From Chryseobacterium potabilaquae (lineage in GTDB: Bacteria; Bacteroidota; Bacteroidia; Flavobacteriales; Weeksellaceae): 64,000 nucleotides of DNA. Positions 42,544 to 52,045 of the stretch are shown here, piece after piece (position 1 is the stretch's first letter; every line of letters begins with the position of its first letter). Below the pieces are notes generated by a model. It saw only the letters and a list, made by a program, of their open reading frames with translations. It ran no database searches and was not told the origin of the DNA. Where the stretch lies: the NCBI RefSeq assembly GCF_902728265.1, contig NZ_CACVBR010000003.1:124001-188000 (forward strand), written 5' to 3'. The translations under genes were made by a program, and so were the position numbers.

Positions 42544-45432
42544 TTAGAATTCAACATTTGCTCCGATCGAAACCGTTCTAGGATTAGGATAAACACTCAC
42601 ACTATAAGTAGTAAGCCCCTCCGGATCGAAACCTCTCCACTTTGACCACCAAGCAAGATTTTCACCTTGTACAAATATTTTTAAAGATTTAATAAAGCTT
42701 GAATTCAAGAATGACTTAGGAACAGTATACCCGAATGTTACCGCTTTTAATTTTACAAAAGAAGCATTAAATAGGTATCTATCGGAATCACCATCTAATC
42801 CTGTATTAGTCGCGTTCAATGCAGGCATTGATGTATGTGTATTTTCTGGAGTCCAAGAGTTCAATAAATCTGCAGATAAGTTATACTCTCCTAAAGATGT
42901 TGGATCATATAACCATGTTAACTGGTTATCAGATTTCCAAAGTCCTGCTTGATAAGAGAATAGCGCATCTAAGAAAAATCCTTTATATGCAGCATTTACC
43001 CCGAAACCTCCTTGCCATTTTGGTAAGTAGCTTTTTCCTGTTGCTCTTCTATCATTCTCAGTTGGAGATTCTGTCACATTACCATTTGCATCCAAGAATA
43101 ACATATTACCGTTACTTTCATTTACTCCAACATAAGGAACTAGGTTCCACTCATATGCTGTTCCTCCAACTCTATTAATTAGTGATCCTGTTTTTTGCTC
43201 AACAGCTAGCTCTCTAATTGTATTTTTGTTATAAGATCCATTAGCAAAGAATGATAGTTTTGTATTTTCATTATTAATCAAATGATATCTCAATAATAAT
43301 TCAAAACCAGTATTTCTTAGCTTACCGTTATTTCCTGTAAATGAATAAATACTTGTTGTAGCTGCAGATACATTAATTGTATTATATAAATCTCTCGTAT
43401 CTTTAATATAGTAATCAAAGTTACCCTCTAACTTTCTTCCTAATAATCTAAAATCTAAACCTACGTTAAATTGTGAAATTTTCTCCCAACGTAAATCCGC
43501 AATCCCGATTGAAGATAACGATAGACTTCCAAGCGTATTGTTATAACCTGTAGTAACAGAGTTTAATGTTCTCGTCGCATTTGGTAATGTAAAGATTGGG
43601 TTATTTCCTGCTGTTGGCGGTATCAAGTTTTGGTTACCTTGCGTTCCATAAGACGCTCTTAATTTTAATAAATCAAATGTTGAGCCTTGCATGAAGCTTT
43701 CCTGATCAAGATTCCATCTACCTGCTACTGAATAGAAAGTTGCCCATCTATAATCTTCAGCAAAACGATATGTACCATCTCTTCTTATAACCCCACTGAA
43801 ACCATATTTGCTATCATAATCATAGTCAACCGTTGCAAAATAAGCAAGAGTTCCTGCATCTACCTTTCCAGCACTTGCTGAAGGCAAATAGAAAGTCGGG
43901 TTCTGATCATTAAATCCAATATATCCTGCCCCACTCCCCGGAGACCATGTCTTAGGATCTAAACCATTTCTCTGCTGAGTTTTTAATAAGTAATGTGCTT
44001 TTAAATAATCAAAATATAAACCAACATCTAAAGTATGTTTTTCACCTAGAGTCTTGTTATAATTTAAATTGACAATATTATTAAAAGTCAAATCCCTAGT
44101 ATTACTTAATAGCTCAAGACCTCCATATGGATTTGGCACTGCTGTAGTTGCTGATTGCGCTGCAACAGCACGAGATAACCATAAATTAGGAGACCTTGCA
44201 AACAATCTGTCTGTCACTTTATAATCAACCCCAATTCTGTTTCCTAAAGTCAAATCATCTGTTAATTTATATGAAGCAAATGCATTAGCAAAAATACTTG
44301 TTTGATCATATCTACTTGGCATATTACCTTGCTTAAGTACATCCTCTAAAACCCAGATTCTTTTTCCTCCTGCTGTATTTAGCTGAATTGCATTAAACAA
44401 ATCATTACCTGTAGGATACAATCCTGCTGCAAGATATGGTAATCCAATAATACTACCCAACAATGGATTTTGCACTACGTTTGCACTAATATTTGTATTC
44501 GTTTCTTCGTCTAGCTGGTTTCTTCTTGAAAAGCCCAAAGCAACCTGAGCGCTATAATTAAATCGACCATCTTTTGATTTACCATTTAGGTTATTTCTAA
44601 ATGTCATTCTCTTGAAGTCAGTAGTCGGTACTAACCCACCTTGTTGCATATACCCTAAAGAAGAATACAATGTCACATTTTCACCACCAAATGTTAACCC
44701 TAGGTTATGTTGCTGTATAACATCTGCATTAAAAAATTGCTTTCTCCAATTTGTATTTACGGATTCACTATTGATCTGTTCATCCGTCAGACCCATACCC
44801 TTCCCTACATTAGCAGCTCTTTCCAAAGTCAAAATCTGCTTTGTATCCGCCATATTATAGTCATGATTTGGCATAAAACTTACCCCTGTTGTAGCGTCAT
44901 AGGAAATTTTAAATGCAGAACCATATCTTCCTTGTTTAGTTTTAATAACAACTACTCCATTTGCTCCTCTGTTACCATAGATAGAAGTACCTGCCGCATC
45001 TCTCAAAATGGAGATAGACTCTATATCATTCGGGTTAAGGTTTCTATATTCAGTAGCATTTGTCTGTAGACCGTCTATTACATACAAAGGATCTGTCAAT
45101 GCATTTAATGAAGACACCCCTCTTACAATAACATCAATCTTCGCAGACCCTGGAGATCCAGATGATGTTGAAACAGTAACCCCTGGAGCTGTTCCCTGAA
45201 GATTACTCATAAAGGAAGCATTCGGTCTGTTTTCCAAAAGTTCAGGCGATACAGTTGTAGAAGCTGTTACATCCTTCGCTTTCGTAGCCGTTTTGCTATA
45301 TCCAAGAATTACTACCTCTTCTATTTTCGCCTCTTTGTCTTTTGTAGAGTCACTTGCTTTTTTCTGAGCAAATGCAGCTTGGCCTGTGAAAAACAGGACA
45401 CCTGCTGTTAACACACGTAATTTAACATTCAT
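42544..45432 (-). CDS. SusC/RagA family TonB-linked outer-membrane protein
   Basis: A TonB-dependent importer of 962 residues. The signal peptide (cleavage near AAFAQ) is followed almost directly by a TonB-box-like EEVVILGYSKTATK and the plug domain (NLQGTAPGVTV, IDVIVRGVSSLNALTDPLYV, DAAGTSIYGNRGANGVVVI). The barrel ends in YPNPRTVSIGANVEF. The N-terminal carboxypeptidase-regulatory-like domain found in many SusC proteins is absent, so this is a short form. It is the first gene of the three-gene operon. A -7-like box and an AT-rich dyad lie upstream (45461-45491). Confidence 0.93.
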   Translation of the reverse strand: MNVKLRVLTAGVLFFTGQAAFAQKKASDSTKDKEAKIEEVVILGYSKTATKAKDVTASTTVSPELLENRPNASFMSNLQGTAPGVTVSTSSGSPGSAKIDVIVRGVSSLNALTDPLYVIDGLQTNATEYRNLNPNDIESISILRDAAGTSIYGNRGANGVVVIKTKQGRYGSAFKISYDATTGVSFMPNHDYNMADTKQILTLERAANVGKGMGLTDEQINSESVNTNWRKQFFNADVIQQHNLGLTFGGENVTLYSSLGYMQQGGLVPTTDFKRMTFRNNLNGKSKDGRFNYSAQVALGFSRRNQLDEETNTNISANVVQNPLLGSIIGLPYLAAGLYPTGNDLFNAIQLNTAGGKRIWVLEDVLKQGNMPSRYDQTSIFANAFASYKLTDDLTLGNRIGVDYKVTDRLFARSPNLWLSRAVAAQSATTAVPNPYGGLELLSNTRDLTFNNIVNLNYNKTLGEKHTLDVGLYFDYLKAHYLLKTQQRNGLDPKTWSPGSGAGYIGFNDQNPTFYLPSASAGKVDAGTLAYFATVDYDYDSKYGFSGVIRRDGTYRFAEDYRWATFYSVAGRWNLDQESFMQGSTFDLLKLRASYGTQGNQNLIPPTAGNNPIFTLPNATRTLNSVTTGYNNTLGSLSLSSIGIADLRWEKISQFNVGLDFRLLGRKLEGNFDYYIKDTRDLYNTINVSAATTSIYSFTGNNGKLRNTGFELLLRYHLINNENTKLSFFANGSYNKNTIRELAVEQKTGSLINRVGGTAYEWNLVPYVGVNESNGNMLFLDANGNVTESPTENDRRATGKSYLPKWQGGFGVNAAYKGFFLDALFSYQAGLWKSDNQLTWLYDPTSLGEYNLSADLLNSWTPENTHTSMPALNATNTGLDGDSDRYLFNASFVKLKAVTFGYTVPKSFLNSSFIKSLKIFVQGENLAWWSKWRGFDPEGLTTYSVSVYPNPRTVSIGANVEF

Positions 45433-45460
45433 ATTAACAAATTTTAATATATTTAATGGG

Positions 45461-45491
45461 CAAATATGTTAATAAATATTAACACTTGCAA
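45461..45491 (-). promoter_or_regulatory. Putative promoter and operator of susC
   Basis: On the minus strand, TTG (45489-45491), a 20-base spacer and CATATTTG (45461-45468) match the Bacteroidota promoter with one mismatch in the -7 box. The spacer contains an inverted repeat with 7-base arms (GTTAATA/TATTAAC, 45468-45483) that could bind a regulator. Confidence 0.45.
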
Positions 45492-45683
45492 GTTTTTTAA
45501 CTACATGGGTTAAAATTTTTTTCATTTAGAATGTTGAAAATGATGAAAAATAATCAAAAATAAACTACAAAAGACTTCTAATATTAAATAAAATGAAAAA
45601 TAAGAAACATAAATAAAAAGCTTTAACATATTATAATCAAAACGAAAAATATTATTTAGATATATTATAAATTGGAAAAATAT

Positions 45684-45719
45684 AAAATAAAAAAAGCCAC
45701 TTAAAAAAAGTGGCTTTTT
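45684..45719. terminator. Terminator after infB
   Basis: A 12-base perfect stem (AAAAAGCCACTT with AAGTGGCTTTTT, 45691-45702 and 45708-45719) has T-rich flanks on the minus strand. It lies 21 bases after the infB stop. Confidence 0.88.
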
Positions 45720-45739
45720 ATCTTTATAAAAAAGTAGAG

Positions 45740-48703
45740 TTATTTTAGTTTCTTCTTCACGGCAACTTCTTCGTAAACCTCAAGAATATCACCCTCTTCT
45801 ATATCATTATAACCTTTCAGGTTTAATCCGCACTCATACCCTTTCGTAACTTCTTTAACGTCATCTTTAAAACGTTTCAAGCTTTCCAGCTCTCCATCAA
45901 ATTTTACAATGCCATCACGAAGGACTCTTACCTTAGAGTTTCTAGTCACTTTTCCTGAAAGAACCATACATCCTGCAATAGTTCCTACTTTAGAAATTTT
46001 AAATATCTCTCTAATTTCTACATTTCCGATAACCTGTTCTTTAATCTCCGGGGAAAGCAATCCTTCCATTGCTTCTTTTACTTCTTCAATTGCAGCATAA
46101 ATTACAGAATATGTTCTAATTTCAATTTCTTCTCTATCAGCAAGATCTTTAGCATTAGCACCTGCTCTTACATTAAACCCAATAATAATTGCATCAGAAG
46201 CCGTGGCTAAGTTAACGTCAGATTCTGTAATCTGACCTACTCCTTTATGAAGAATATTAACATTAATTTCTTCAGTAGACAATCTTTGCAATTGGTCAGA
46301 TAATGCTTCAACGGATCCATCTACGTCACCCTTTAGGATAATATTTAATTCTTTGAAATCTCCTAAGGCAATTCTTCTTCCTAATTCTTCAAGCGTTGTA
46401 TGCTTTTTAGTTCTGATAGAAAGCTCTCTTTGAAGTTGTTCTCTCTTATTAGCTATAGACTTCGCTTCACTTTCATCTTCATATACTTTAAATTTATCTC
46501 CGGCAGTAGGAGCTCCGTCTAAACCTAAAATCGTTACAGGAATAGAAGGTCCAGCTTCTTTAAGGTTCCTTCCTCTCTCATCAAGCATAGCCTTAACCTT
46601 ACCATGGTTTTTACCGGCAAGAACATAATCACCCACTCTTAGGGTTCCTGTCTGCACCAGCATAGTAGAAACATATCCCCTTCCTTTATCTAATGAAGCT
46701 TCAATTACAACTCCTTGTGCATTTCTATCTGGATTAGCCTTTAGCTCAAGCATTTCCGCTTGAAGTAATACTTTTTCCAACAAAACATCTACGTTATTAC
46801 CAAATTTAGCAGAGATTTCTTGCGCCTGTACATTTCCACCCCATTCTTCTACTAATATATTCATCCCAGAAAGTTGTTGACGAATATTATCCGGGTTAGC
46901 ATTGGGTTTATCCACTTTATTGAGAGCAATAATCATGGGCACCCCTGCAGCTTGTGCGTGGGAAATAGCCTCTTTTGTTTGAGGCATTACATCATCATCG
47001 GCAGCAATTACGATAATTGCTATATCGGTAATCTGTGCACCTCTTGCTCTCATTGCCGTAAAGGCTTCGTGTCCAGGAGTATCTAAGAAAGTAATCCTTT
47101 GTCCATTTTCCAACTTCACATTGTAGGCACCAATATGCTGTGTAATTCCTCCTGATTCCCCCGCAATTACATTCGTTTTTCTAACATAATCCAATAATGA
47201 AGTTTTACCATGGTCAACATGTCCCATTACCGTAACAATCGGAGCTCTTGGAAGAAGATCTTCTTCATTATCAATTTCGTCCTCTGCATCTGTTTCTTCA
47301 AGATCAGCATCAGAAAATTCAATTTTATACCCAAATTCATCAGCCACCAATAGTAATGTATCCGCCTCTAATCTTTGATTCATCGTAACCATTACTCCTA
47401 AAGAGAAACAAGCTGAGATTACTTCTGTTGGAGAAACATTCATTAAACTAGCTAATTCACCTACTGTGATAAATTCTGTAACCTTCAGAGTTCTATCTTG
47501 AGCTTCAAGTTCTTGCTGGCGCTCATCTTGTTCTCTTCTGAAGTTTCTTTTATCCTTTCTGTGTTTAGCAGATTTAGACTTACCTCCTTTATTGGTTAGT
47601 TTTTCAAGAGTTTCTTTAATTTGGTTTTTAACTTGTTCATCAGTTAATTCAACAGGCATAACCCTTTGTCCAGGTCTATTATTCTGTCCTCCTTTTTTAA
47701 ATCCTCCACCTTGACCTTGAGGGCGATTCCCTTGATTATTTCCAAAACGATTACCACCACCTTGGCCACCTTGACCCTGAGGGCGATTATTCCCTTGACC
47801 ACCTTGACCTTGAGGGCGATTCCCTTGGTTTCCTCCATGAGGTCTATTTCCTCCTGGTTGATTATTGTTATTATTGGACTGGGAATTATTTCCTTGCTGG
47901 TTATTTCCTTGTTGATTATTAGGACCAGGCTTTTCAATCCTTTTTCTTTTCTTTTTGGCACCTGCTCCTTTTGATTTGTCAGCAAATTGACTGAGGTCTA
48001 TTTTTTCTCCCACAATCTTAGGACCATCCAGTTTTTGATAAACTGTTTCAATCTTTTGAGGCTCCTGAGCCGGTTCCTCGAGTTTTTGAGATTCTAATTT
48101 AGTTTCAATCGGTGCTGGGGTCTCAACAACAGGTTTTGGCATTTCTTTTTTAGGCTCCACTTTTTTTTCCTCCACTATTTTTTCCTCTGCTATTTTTTCC
48201 TCTACTTTTGGTTTATCTTTTTTTATAGGTCTATTTCTAGATTCAATTTGAGACAAGTCGATTTTATCCAGAACTTTAAATTCCTGTTTTTCAGGAGGTG
48301 TTTTTACTTCTGGAACAGGCACTACTTTTTCTTCCTTTTTTTCCTCCACCAGTTCCGGAGCAGGAACGATCTCAGGCTCTGTAGATTTAGGCTCTAAATC
48401 TATTTTACCCAAAATCTTAGTTTCAGTTTTTATATTTGCTTTAGCTCTTATTACTTCAGGTGTTTTTTTCTCTTCAATTTCCAATTTTTCTTCTGGAACT
48501 TTATTGATTACCACCTCATGGGAAGCTTTACGTTGTTCACCGTCCTTGGCAAACTCAGCCTCCAATGCAGAATATGCCGCTTCTTCTAATTGAGCGTTAG
48601 GATTAGTTTCAACATCGAATCCCTTTGATTGTAAAAACTCTACTAATCTAGATATCGAAATATTGAATTCCTTAACCGCTTTATTTAATCTAATTTTTGG
48701 CAT
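45740..48703 (-). CDS. infB: Translation initiation factor IF-2
   Basis: GTPase that brings initiator tRNA to the 30S subunit. 987 residues. The IF2_N segment is at residues 1-35 ([20 protein letters not shown]). A long acidic/basic linker rich in E, K and P follows, then a Gly/Asn/Gln-rich low-complexity stretch (about residues 255-350). A second IF2_N element lies near 410-440. The G domain follows at about 485-500 ([15 protein letters not shown]), with [15 protein letters not shown] and NKVDKP, and the C-terminal domains close the protein. It is the last gene of the rimP-nusA-infB operon. The repetitive linker is typical but long here. Confidence 0.97.
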   Translation of the reverse strand: MPKIRLNKAVKEFNISISRLVEFLQSKGFDVETNPNAQLEEAAYSALEAEFAKDGEQRKASHEVVINKVPEEKLEIEEKKTPEVIRAKANIKTETKILGKIDLEPKSTEPEIVPAPELVEEKKEEKVVPVPEVKTPPEKQEFKVLDKIDLSQIESRNRPIKKDKPKVEEKIAEEKIVEEKKVEPKKEMPKPVVETPAPIETKLESQKLEEPAQEPQKIETVYQKLDGPKIVGEKIDLSQFADKSKGAGAKKKRKRIEKPGPNNQQGNNQQGNNSQSNNNNNQPGGNRPHGGNQGNRPQGQGGQGNNRPQGQGGQGGGNRFGNNQGNRPQGQGGGFKKGGQNNRPGQRVMPVELTDEQVKNQIKETLEKLTNKGGKSKSAKHRKDKRNFRREQDERQQELEAQDRTLKVTEFITVGELASLMNVSPTEVISACFSLGVMVTMNQRLEADTLLLVADEFGYKIEFSDADLEETDAEDEIDNEEDLLPRAPIVTVMGHVDHGKTSLLDYVRKTNVIAGESGGITQHIGAYNVKLENGQRITFLDTPGHEAFTAMRARGAQITDIAIIVIAADDDVMPQTKEAISHAQAAGVPMIIALNKVDKPNANPDNIRQQLSGMNILVEEWGGNVQAQEISAKFGNNVDVLLEKVLLQAEMLELKANPDRNAQGVVIEASLDKGRGYVSTMLVQTGTLRVGDYVLAGKNHGKVKAMLDERGRNLKEAGPSIPVTILGLDGAPTAGDKFKVYEDESEAKSIANKREQLQRELSIRTKKHTTLEELGRRIALGDFKELNIILKGDVDGSVEALSDQLQRLSTEEINVNILHKGVGQITESDVNLATASDAIIIGFNVRAGANAKDLADREEIEIRTYSVIYAAIEEVKEAMEGLLSPEIKEQVIGNVEIREIFKISKVGTIAGCMVLSGKVTRNSKVRVLRDGIVKFDGELESLKRFKDDVKEVTKGYECGLNLKGYNDIEEGDILEVYEEVAVKKKLK

Positions 48704-48782
48704 TTATATTATTTACTGTTTTTTAATTCTTAAAATTAAAGTATTTCTTTTTTACTGTTTATTAAAATTTATTTAAAAAATC

Positions 48783-50018
48783 CTAATCTTCAAACTCTTC
48801 TCTTAGAACACGTTTTACTTCCTCAATCGTTTCCTCTTCCAGGTCAACCATATTTAAAAGACTTTCCGTTTCCTTATCCAATACAGATTTTGCAGTAGTA
48901 AGACCTACTTTCTTAAACTCATCCAAAATCCACTGCTCGATATCGTCATTAAATTCTTTCAATTCAACATCGTCATCTTCGCTGGATTCTCTATGTACAT
49001 CAATTTCATAACCTGTCAACCAAGAAGCCAGTTTTATGTTTTGTCCTTGCTTTCCAATCACTTTCGAGATTTCTTCAACCGGCGTATAAACCAACGCATA
49101 GTTTCCATTCTCATTAATGTCAATCTTATTAATCGTAACATTTCCTAAAGCTCTCTTCACCAAGATTTCAGGGTTTTTCGACCACTGAATCACATCGATG
49201 TTTTCATTTCTCAACTCTCTTACAACTCCATGAATTCTAGATCCTTTAACACCCACACAAGCACCCACCGGATCAATTCTATCATCATAAGCATCTACAG
49301 CAATCTTAGCCTTTTCTCCAGGAATTCTTACTACTTTTTTCAAAATAATAGTTCCATCCTGAATTTCAGGAATTTCTAATTCTAATAACTTCTCCAAAAA
49401 TTTAGGAGCTGTTCTAGAAATAATAATCTGCGGCTTCGATCCTTTAAAATCTACTGTTTCTACAATAGCTCTGATATTTTCACCTTTTTTAAAGAAATCA
49501 GAAGGAATTTGATTTTCTTTTGGCAAAATAAATTCATTTCCTTCATCGTCTAATAAAATAACATGCTTATGACGAATATGATGAATTTCTCCCACCACAA
49601 TTTCTCCAATTCTATCTTTAAACTGCTCATACAACATAGCATTATTATGCTCCTGCAATTTTGTTGCTAAAATTTGCTTCAATGTAAGAATGTTTCTTCT
49701 TCCCAACTGAGCTACAGGAATCTCCATTGTATATTCTTCTCCCACTTCAAAAGTAGAATCAATTTTTTTAGCTTCTGAAATTTCAATTTCCAAATCATCA
49801 TCTTCAGACATTTCATCCTCTACAATCGTTTTATTCAAGAATATCTGAAAATCGCCTTTATCAGGATTCACAATCACATCAAAATGGTCATCCGAATCAA
49901 ATCTTTTTCTTAAAAGTGTTTTCAATGAATCTTCAATAATCGCCATAAGATCAATTTTACTGATCCCTTTTTCGTCTTTAAAATCACCAAAGGATTCAAT
50001 CAACGCTATATTATCCAT
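48783..50018 (-). CDS. nusA: Transcription termination/antitermination factor NusA
   Basis: Binds RNA polymerase and modulates pausing, termination and antitermination. 411 residues, shorter than the E. coli protein because the C-terminal acidic repeats are missing, which is usual in Bacteroidota. The N-terminal domain, an S1 domain (near residue 135, GEIVVGEIHHIRHKHVILLD) and two KH domains (with GACVGVKGSRIHGVVRELRN, and VIGKQGQNIKLASWLTG) are visible. It lies between rimP and infB. A terminator-like hairpin in the operon leader (50533-50557) may allow NusA to regulate its own synthesis. Confidence 0.96.
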   Translation of the reverse strand: MDNIALIESFGDFKDEKGISKIDLMAIIEDSLKTLLRKRFDSDDHFDVIVNPDKGDFQIFLNKTIVEDEMSEDDDLEIEISEAKKIDSTFEVGEEYTMEIPVAQLGRRNILTLKQILATKLQEHNNAMLYEQFKDRIGEIVVGEIHHIRHKHVILLDDEGNEFILPKENQIPSDFFKKGENIRAIVETVDFKGSKPQIIISRTAPKFLEKLLELEIPEIQDGTIILKKVVRIPGEKAKIAVDAYDDRIDPVGACVGVKGSRIHGVVRELRNENIDVIQWSKNPEILVKRALGNVTINKIDINENGNYALVYTPVEEISKVIGKQGQNIKLASWLTGYEIDVHRESSEDDDVELKEFNDDIEQWILDEFKKVGLTTAKSVLDKETESLLNMVDLEEETIEEVKRVLREEFED

Positions 50019-50034
50019 TTATCTCTTTTCTTTT

Positions 50035-50502
50035 TTAAAATTTAATTACTACTAATGCTTTTTTTATCTCAGAATAAGGAATTTCTTTTTCCTCCTCCAC
50101 ATCTACCTTACCTTTACCAATATCTTTTGGTTTTCTATAGCGTAAAAGAAGAGTGATTTTTTCTTCATCTACTTTTGTCAATTCGCCTTCTACTTCGGAA
50201 GTATTATGGAGTAAAACTTCAATATATCTTCCTATATTTTTTGTAAATTGTCTTGGACTTGAAAGAGGTTCACTTAATCCTGCAGACATTACCTGAAGAC
50301 TAAAATCATGCTCTTCCCTATCCATATTAAATTCAATAGCCCTACTTGCATCCAAACAATCTTGAAGAGAAACACCATTGTCTCCATCCAAAATCACGGT
50401 AATATCATCTCCTGTAGAAATCTTTAGATCAATCAAAAATAAATCTTTTCTGGTTTCCAGAAATTCATTTAATAATTCTTCAATTCTTTTTCTAAACTCC
50501 AT
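50035..50502 (-). CDS. rimP: Ribosome maturation factor RimP
   Basis: Needed for 30S subunit assembly. 155 residues. The N-terminal alpha/beta domain contains DNGVSLQDCLDASRAIEF and the conserved SAGLSEPLSSPRQFTKNIGR; the C-terminal SH3-like domain contains EGELTKVDEEKITLLL. It is the first gene of rimP-nusA-infB, with 16 bases to nusA. Its promoter is the consensus pair at 50583-50613, and the leader holds a hairpin with a T-run. Confidence 0.95.
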   Translation of the reverse strand: MEFRKRIEELLNEFLETRKDLFLIDLKISTGDDITVILDGDNGVSLQDCLDASRAIEFNMDREEHDFSLQVMSAGLSEPLSSPRQFTKNIGRYIEVLLHNTSEVEGELTKVDEEKITLLLRYRKPKDIGKGKVDVEEEKEIPYSEIKKALVVIKF

Positions 50503-50532
50503 AACATAAACTAATCATGATTTACTTGTACG

Positions 50533-50557
50533 AAAAAAGGCTTTCTTCCGAAGCCTT
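50533..50557 (-). promoter_or_regulatory. Terminator-like hairpin (attenuator) in the rimP leader
   Basis: On the minus strand AAGGCTT pairs with AAGCCTT across a 7-base loop (plus-strand arms 50537-50543 and 50551-50557), followed by a T-run. It lies between the promoter (start near 50576) and the rimP ATG at 50502. No upstream minus-strand gene needs a terminator here, so transcription attenuation is likely. Confidence 0.6.
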
Positions 50558-50582
50558 CCCATTTTTTTCCGTAAATCCATTG

Positions 50583-50613
50583 CAAATATACAATTTTTTA
50601 TTATACAATCAAA
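50583..50613 (-). promoter_or_regulatory. Promoter of rimP-nusA-infB
   Basis: On the minus strand TTTG (50610-50613), exactly 19 bases and TATATTTG (50583-50590) match the Bacteroidota consensus in full. The predicted start is near 50576, giving a leader of about 74 bases. Confidence 0.85.
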
Positions 50614-50687
50614 ATCAACTTATTATCAAAAAGGCAAGAAAAGAGCCTTTTCCATCAAATTAAAGAATAGAGTGAAAGTATTTTTAT

Positions 50688-50695
50688 TATTTTTG
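50688..50695 (+). promoter_or_regulatory. -7 promoter element of the glycan cluster
   Basis: TATTTTTG matches TAnnTTTG. Its last base is the first base of the GTG at 50695, so transcription would start near 50702 and only the TTG at 50725 can be the start codon. No clear TTTG lies at -33. Confidence 0.5.
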
Positions 50696-50724
50696 TGAAT
50701 AGAATTATTAAAAAAAAATACATT

Positions 50725-52038
50725 TTGAACATAACAATTGTAGGAACAGGCTATGTAGGACTAGTCACAGGAACCACCCTAGCAGAACTTGGTAATTCAG
50801 TATACTGTGTAGACATCGATGAAAAAAAGGTAGAGGGAATGAAAAGTGGCATTGTTCCCATCTATGAACCCAACCTTGAGGAAATGTTTCTTAGAAACAT
50901 TCAAGCACAAAGATTATTTTTCACCACAGACTTAAAAGAAGCCTTAGATAAAAGCGAAGTGATTTATCTTGCTTTACCAACGCCTCCCGGAGAGGATGGC
51001 TCGGCAGATCTTTCATATGTGTTAAAAGTAGCTAACGATATTGGGGAAATGATCACCGAATATAAGGTAATTGTGAATAAAAGTACAGTTCCTGTAGGAA
51101 CAGCAGATAAAGTAAAAGAAGTCATTCTTTCCAAAACTCATATTCCTTTCGATGTAGTTTCAAATCCGGAATTTCTAAGAGAAGGTTTTGCTGTAGAGGA
51201 TTCTATGAATCCCGCCAGAGTGGTAGTAGGATCTAGTTCTGAAAAGGCAAAAGAGGTGATGTCTAAAATTTATCAACCATTTACCAATACAGGAGTTCCC
51301 ATTATTTTCATGGATGAAAAATCCTCTGAACTTACCAAATACGCATCCAACTCATTTCTGGCAGTAAAAATAACATTCATGAATGAAATTGCCAATTATT
51401 GTGAAAAAGTAGGGGCCGATGTTGATAAAGTACGTCTTGGAATGGGAAGTGATGACCGAATAGGCAATAGATTTTTATTCCCGGGCATTGGATATGGTGG
51501 AAGCTGTTTTCCTAAGGATGTAAAAGCCTTAATAAAATCAGGAAAAGACGAAAAATTCCATTTCCAAATCCTAGAAGCTACTGAAAACGTAAACGCAGCT
51601 CAGAAAATCATTCTCATTTCAGAAATAGAGAAATATTTTGGCGGCAATATAAAAGGAAAAACTATTGCTGTTTGGGGATTAGCATTTAAAGCTAATACTG
51701 ACGATATCCGAGAAGCGTCCTCTTTAGACAACATTAAAATCTTACTTGAGAAAGGAGCAAATATTATTGCATATGATGTAGTTGCTGAAAATAACGTTCA
51801 AAAACTTATTGGGAATACTATAAAATATGCAAAAAGCATGTACGAGGCATTAGAAAATGCAGATGCTTTATTTATCGCAACCGAATGGCCCGAGTTTAAA
51901 AACCCAAACTTTGATTTGATGGCCGAAAAAATGAAGAATAAAGTGATTTTTGACGGAAGAAACATGTATCCTTTGGAAATCCCTGAACAAAATGGTTTTT
52001 TCTATAAAAGTATAGGAAGAAAAACGATATTAAATTGA
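50725..52038 (+). CDS. UDP-glucose 6-dehydrogenase (nucleotide-sugar dehydrogenase)
   Basis: NAD-dependent oxidation of UDP-glucose to UDP-glucuronate. 437 residues from the TTG at 50725, which gives the standard start MNITIVGTGYVGLVTG. The catalytic Cys261 is in YGGSCFPKD, the Rossmann loop is GTGYVG (7-12), and KSTVPVGTADKV and NPEFLREGFAVED are the usual middle motifs. The GTG at 50695 is rejected because it overlaps the promoter box. It opens the glycan cluster, 7 bases before rfbB. Other UDP-sugars are possible but less likely. Confidence 0.93.
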   Translation: MNITIVGTGYVGLVTGTTLAELGNSVYCVDIDEKKVEGMKSGIVPIYEPNLEEMFLRNIQAQRLFFTTDLKEALDKSEVIYLALPTPPGEDGSADLSYVLKVANDIGEMITEYKVIVNKSTVPVGTADKVKEVILSKTHIPFDVVSNPEFLREGFAVEDSMNPARVVVGSSSEKAKEVMSKIYQPFTNTGVPIIFMDEKSSELTKYASNSFLAVKITFMNEIANYCEKVGADVDKVRLGMGSDDRIGNRFLFPGIGYGGSCFPKDVKALIKSGKDEKFHFQILEATENVNAAQKIILISEIEKYFGGNIKGKTIAVWGLAFKANTDDIREASSLDNIKILLEKGANIIAYDVVAENNVQKLIGNTIKYAKSMYEALENADALFIATEWPEFKNPNFDLMAEKMKNKVIFDGRNMYPLEIPEQNGFFYKSIGRKTILN

Positions 52039-52045
52039 AAATATA

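Larger units (their letters stand above)
45433..45739. other. Intergenic region between infB and the Sus operon
   Basis: 307 bases, very AT-rich. The left end holds the SusC promoter candidate (45461-45491) and the right end the infB terminator (45684-45719). No gene is seen between them. Confidence 0.55.

Noticed and set aside
42819..43178. 119-codon plus-strand frame opposite susC
   Set aside because: It is antisense to a clear TonB-linked protein; no start context or product is recognisable.
47644..47985. Open frames on both strands opposite or within the IF-2 linker
   Set aside because: They arise from the repetitive, compositionally biased linker DNA of infB and show only repeated low-complexity residues.
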